From: Setaria digitata
Taxonomy: Eukaryota; Nematoda; Chromadorea; Rhabditida; Setariidae
Direction: 5' to 3'
Assembly: GCA_003640385.1 (NCBI GenBank)
Contig: RCAB01000082.1
Span: 62,001 to 126,000 of the forward strand
DNA: 64,000 bases
Shown here: positions 61,812 through 64,000 of the stretch, one piece after another
Position numbering within the stretch: position 1 is the first letter of the stretch
Layout of the letters: each line of letters begins with the position of its first letter
The notes under the pieces: model-generated
The model's input: only the letters and a program-made list of their open reading frames with translations
Told to the model about the DNA's origin: nothing
Databases searched by the model: none
Translations under genes and position numbers: made by a program

Positions 61812-63224
61812 CTAAAATATCTCTCTATTTTTTTTTAATTGAAAAATTAACTTTCTCATCCATGACTGACATATCTTTTAGTGTAAAATTTCAAAACTAA
61901 TCTATTTTAAAATTTGACAAATATTGCACAAAACATCCTCATTATTCATTTATTTTTTGCACTTTTCCAATGGGAAAATTTCAAGTTAAAAAAGGAAAGA
62001 TTTAAAACTTGAAATTATCATTGATCTTTTTTTATTTTTGTTATTAGAAGGAATGATAAATTAGTTGGTTAGTTAACTTTCCATTACTTTCAACTATTTT
62101 GTTTTGTTTGGTTTTCTTTTTTTTTTCTTTCCCAAAGAATTATAAATCTTTTCCAAAAAATTTTTACTATCAATGTTTGATATTTAAAAAAAAAAAAAGA
62201 AAAAATTAATTTTATATATGCTAAAATTGATATAAAATGGTGAAGTAATTGAAATGGTTAATATATATAGCAAATTTATATGGCAAATATGAGTGCGCTT
62301 TAATCATTTTGTATATTCAGATGTAATCAATGCAGTGCAGTAATCAATTTGGACGAAACTGAAATTGCAAGCTGTGACAACAAAATGAATATAAAGTGCT
62401 GATAATGGTGATAATATTTATGCGGATTTTTGATAAGTTGAACTTTGTATCAAAACGCTTACTTAGTTAACATTGAACAAAATTTGGATTTTTTTCATTG
62501 AACCGAAAAACAATCATAACACTTATTTGATTAATTAAATTGATTAGCAAAATTTATTTTTGACGTAAATTGGACATTATCACAATTCATTTCCCATTGC
62601 CAACACATTTTCTCATGTGGCGTGTAGTCTTTTGATTTCGTCACGCGGAGTAAATCCCTGTGCAAAAATTTGCCTAGTTCAAGATTTTAAGTACTCTCGA
62701 GTCAACAACAATCACCGACGCTACCGTCTTGTGCAATTTTCTATCCCAGTCCATTTCCATAGCGTCGCATGGCCAATGAAAGATAACATTATTTTTTCCC
62801 ACTTCTTTATCATGATTTTGGGTGTTTACTTTTTTCTGTAATGATGGATTTATCTTTCATTATCATATTATCAAGCTGTTCCAGTTGACTGATAAAAGTT
62901 GATAATATAGCAATTGCAGACTTCTGGGATTTACAGTGCGCTTTTATTGTTTACGAATAAAAGAATTAAAAGTGATTTAAAAAAAATGACAGCATAAGTC
63001 AGTAACATATTATTAATAAGAATACTGCAGCTAGAATATGAAGTTGGATTTCGTGTAAGGGAAGTGAGTTGTTGCTGTGATCATTGCTGTCATTTTCAGA
63101 AAAATCGAATTCCCGGATTATGCTTAATAAGTGACAGTGATGGCGTCATGTGATTTGTGCTGGAAGAGATATTAATTTTGGATAAAGGATAATAATATAT
63201 ATTCCTAATCAAACTAAAAGAAAG
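61812..63224. other. Divergent intergenic region between the p24 gene and the small-protein gene
   Basis: The spacer between a minus-strand gene starting at 61811 and a plus-strand gene starting at 63225. Most is AT-rich, but about 62600-62800 is clearly GC-richer. It contains a GGCCAATGA (CCAAT-type) word at about 62771, and the inverted repeat CGACGCTA (62716-62723) / TAGCGTCG (62760-62767). It may be a bidirectional promoter or a structured RNA. The plus-strand open frame at 62617-62841 is possible but starts with GTG and has no splice partner. Confidence 0.4.
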
Positions 63225-63612
63225 ATGTCTTCCGGCTCATTTCCATTTCTCATTCCGGAAAGGTCAAATTCATTAACTTTCTTTTCAGTAATGATCGAAA
63301 TGCTATTGGATATAAGATAATTATTTTGTAGTTAGTATAAGAAAACTAGTTTACCTAATTTAATAAAATTTGAATTCGTTTTGATTGTTAAACCGAAGAA
63401 TCACTTGCGAAGTTTTGTTTTTAGCTATTTTTTATTCTATCAGTTCAGATAATTTTATTTTTGGATTTCTTGAAACAGTGGGTGTATACTTTAGCTTACG
63501 GCCAAAGAAAGCATCAAATCCATTATCAAAGTCAACTGGTGCCACACGAAAGCAATCCTATGCTCCTTCAAGACGTAAAAGATACAATGATCTGGATGAT
63601 CCACTCAGTTAA
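63225..63612 (+). CDS. Unrecognised 68-residue protein, two exons
   Basis: Exon 1 is 63225-63262 (MSSGSFPFLIPE plus two bases, donor AAAG|GTCAAA). Exon 2 is 63444-63612 after a TCTATCAG acceptor and begins T TCA GAT AAT. The split codon gives Ser13, and the frame runs SDNFIFGFLETVGVYFSLRP, then KKASNPLSKSTGATRKQSYA, then PSRRKRYNDLDDPLS and stop. Residues about 14-31 are hydrophobic/aromatic and could be a short membrane or amphipathic segment. The second half is basic, with an acidic DLDDPLS end. Only the TCTATCAG acceptor keeps the reading frame; TTTTCAG at about 63283 and GAAACAG at about 63478 give stops. I do not recognise the family. Support is the phase match and composition only. Confidence 0.55.
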
Positions 63613-63887
63613 TCATTCAATTTATTCAAACGATGTTTCAGCAAGCCTATAGCTATAAAGAAAAAATCTATTCCTGTCGTGCATGGAAATAGAAATATCC
63701 TTTTTTTTTTCACATTTTTGTGTAAAATACAAAGCTTTCAAAAAATACTTATGTTTGATTATCGTAGAAGTTATTATTAAATTATTAATTTTGGCAGCTT
63801 TTGATTTTAATTATACCGGTTGTGGTTGAAATCATCTGTAGCACTTTGAGCTAAATAATAGCTTTGCTTTTTTCTAAATTAACTTAC
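63613..63887. other. Short AT-rich spacer downstream of the small-protein gene
   Basis: Holds a poly-T run and no supportable exon. It should include the 3' UTR of the 68-residue gene. Confidence 0.5.
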
Positions 63888-63939
63888 CTCCTTGATTATA
63901 TTTTTGGATTCAGGCTCACCTTCTTCTTCGTCAGCTTTG
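63888..63939 (-). other. Possible partial exon at the window edge, strand unresolved
   Basis: On the minus strand, 63888-63939 reads (C)AAA GCT GAC to KADEEEGEPESKNIIKE and ends at a very strong donor GAG|GTAAGT, with a GAACAG acceptor upstream. The competing reading is a plus-strand exon beginning after TTGGATTCAG at about 63913 and staying open to the end of the window (SPSSSSALLFKRSVDARVAS...). The minus frame meets a TGA further upstream, so only one reading can be right. More sequence to the right is required to decide. Confidence 0.3.
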
Positions 63940-64000
63940 CTGTTCAAGCGATCAGTAGATGCAAGAGTTGCGAGTGGTCGTCATTCTGTAGCACGTGCTG

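Overview
The window looks like nuclear DNA of a nematode, probably a filarial-type worm. It is very AT-rich and full of homopolymer and GA/AT microsatellite tracts. Genes are cut into small exons with nematode-style TTTCAG/TTTTAG acceptors, and plausible spliced-leader acceptors lie a few bases before several start codons. No long bacterial-style ORF, rRNA, tRNA, CRISPR array or intact transposon was seen. The species call is inference; no marker was checked.

Layout. (1) 2134-11514, minus strand: a 28-exon gene for coatomer alpha subunit (alpha-COP). Every exon could be joined in phase to give 1240 codons plus stop. (2) 15512-17975, minus: a four-exon dual-specificity phosphatase-like protein (313 codons) whose catalytic cysteine reads as serine, so it is predicted to be a pseudophosphatase. 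A homogenised 52-bp satellite array (18135-18636) lies directly upstream. (3) 18.6-29.6 kb: no supportable gene, only low-complexity DNA. (4) 29665-37274, minus: a complete eight-exon Go alpha gene (goa-1 orthologue, 354 codons) with long introns, a GC-AG intron, a perfect intronic hairpin, a duplicated intron segment and a TGATAA-rich first intron. (5) 37.3-60.0 kb: a gene desert of about 22.8 kb holding a 57-bp tandem repeat, several degenerate repeats and one weak candidate for a 40-residue secreted peptide. (6) 60058-61811, minus: a four-exon p24/TMED cargo receptor (230 codons). (7) 63225-63612, plus: a two-exon, 68-residue protein that I do not recognise, divergent from the p24 gene across a 1.4-kb, locally GC-richer spacer. 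(8) A possible exon fragment at the right edge, strand unresolved.

Two of the genes belong to the same transport machine: alpha-COP is a COPI coat subunit, and p24 proteins are COPI/COPII cargo receptors whose cytoplasmic FF tails bind coatomer. Go alpha is a neuronal signalling protein, which fits its wide non-coding surroundings.

Five single-N positions (10032, 23221, 34423, 44634, 51886) mark scaffold joins. At three of them the flanks duplicate each other, including part of an alpha-COP exon, so local duplications there are assembly artefacts and not biology.

Exon models were read by eye from splice signals, phase and remembered family sequences; no alignment or RNA evidence was available.
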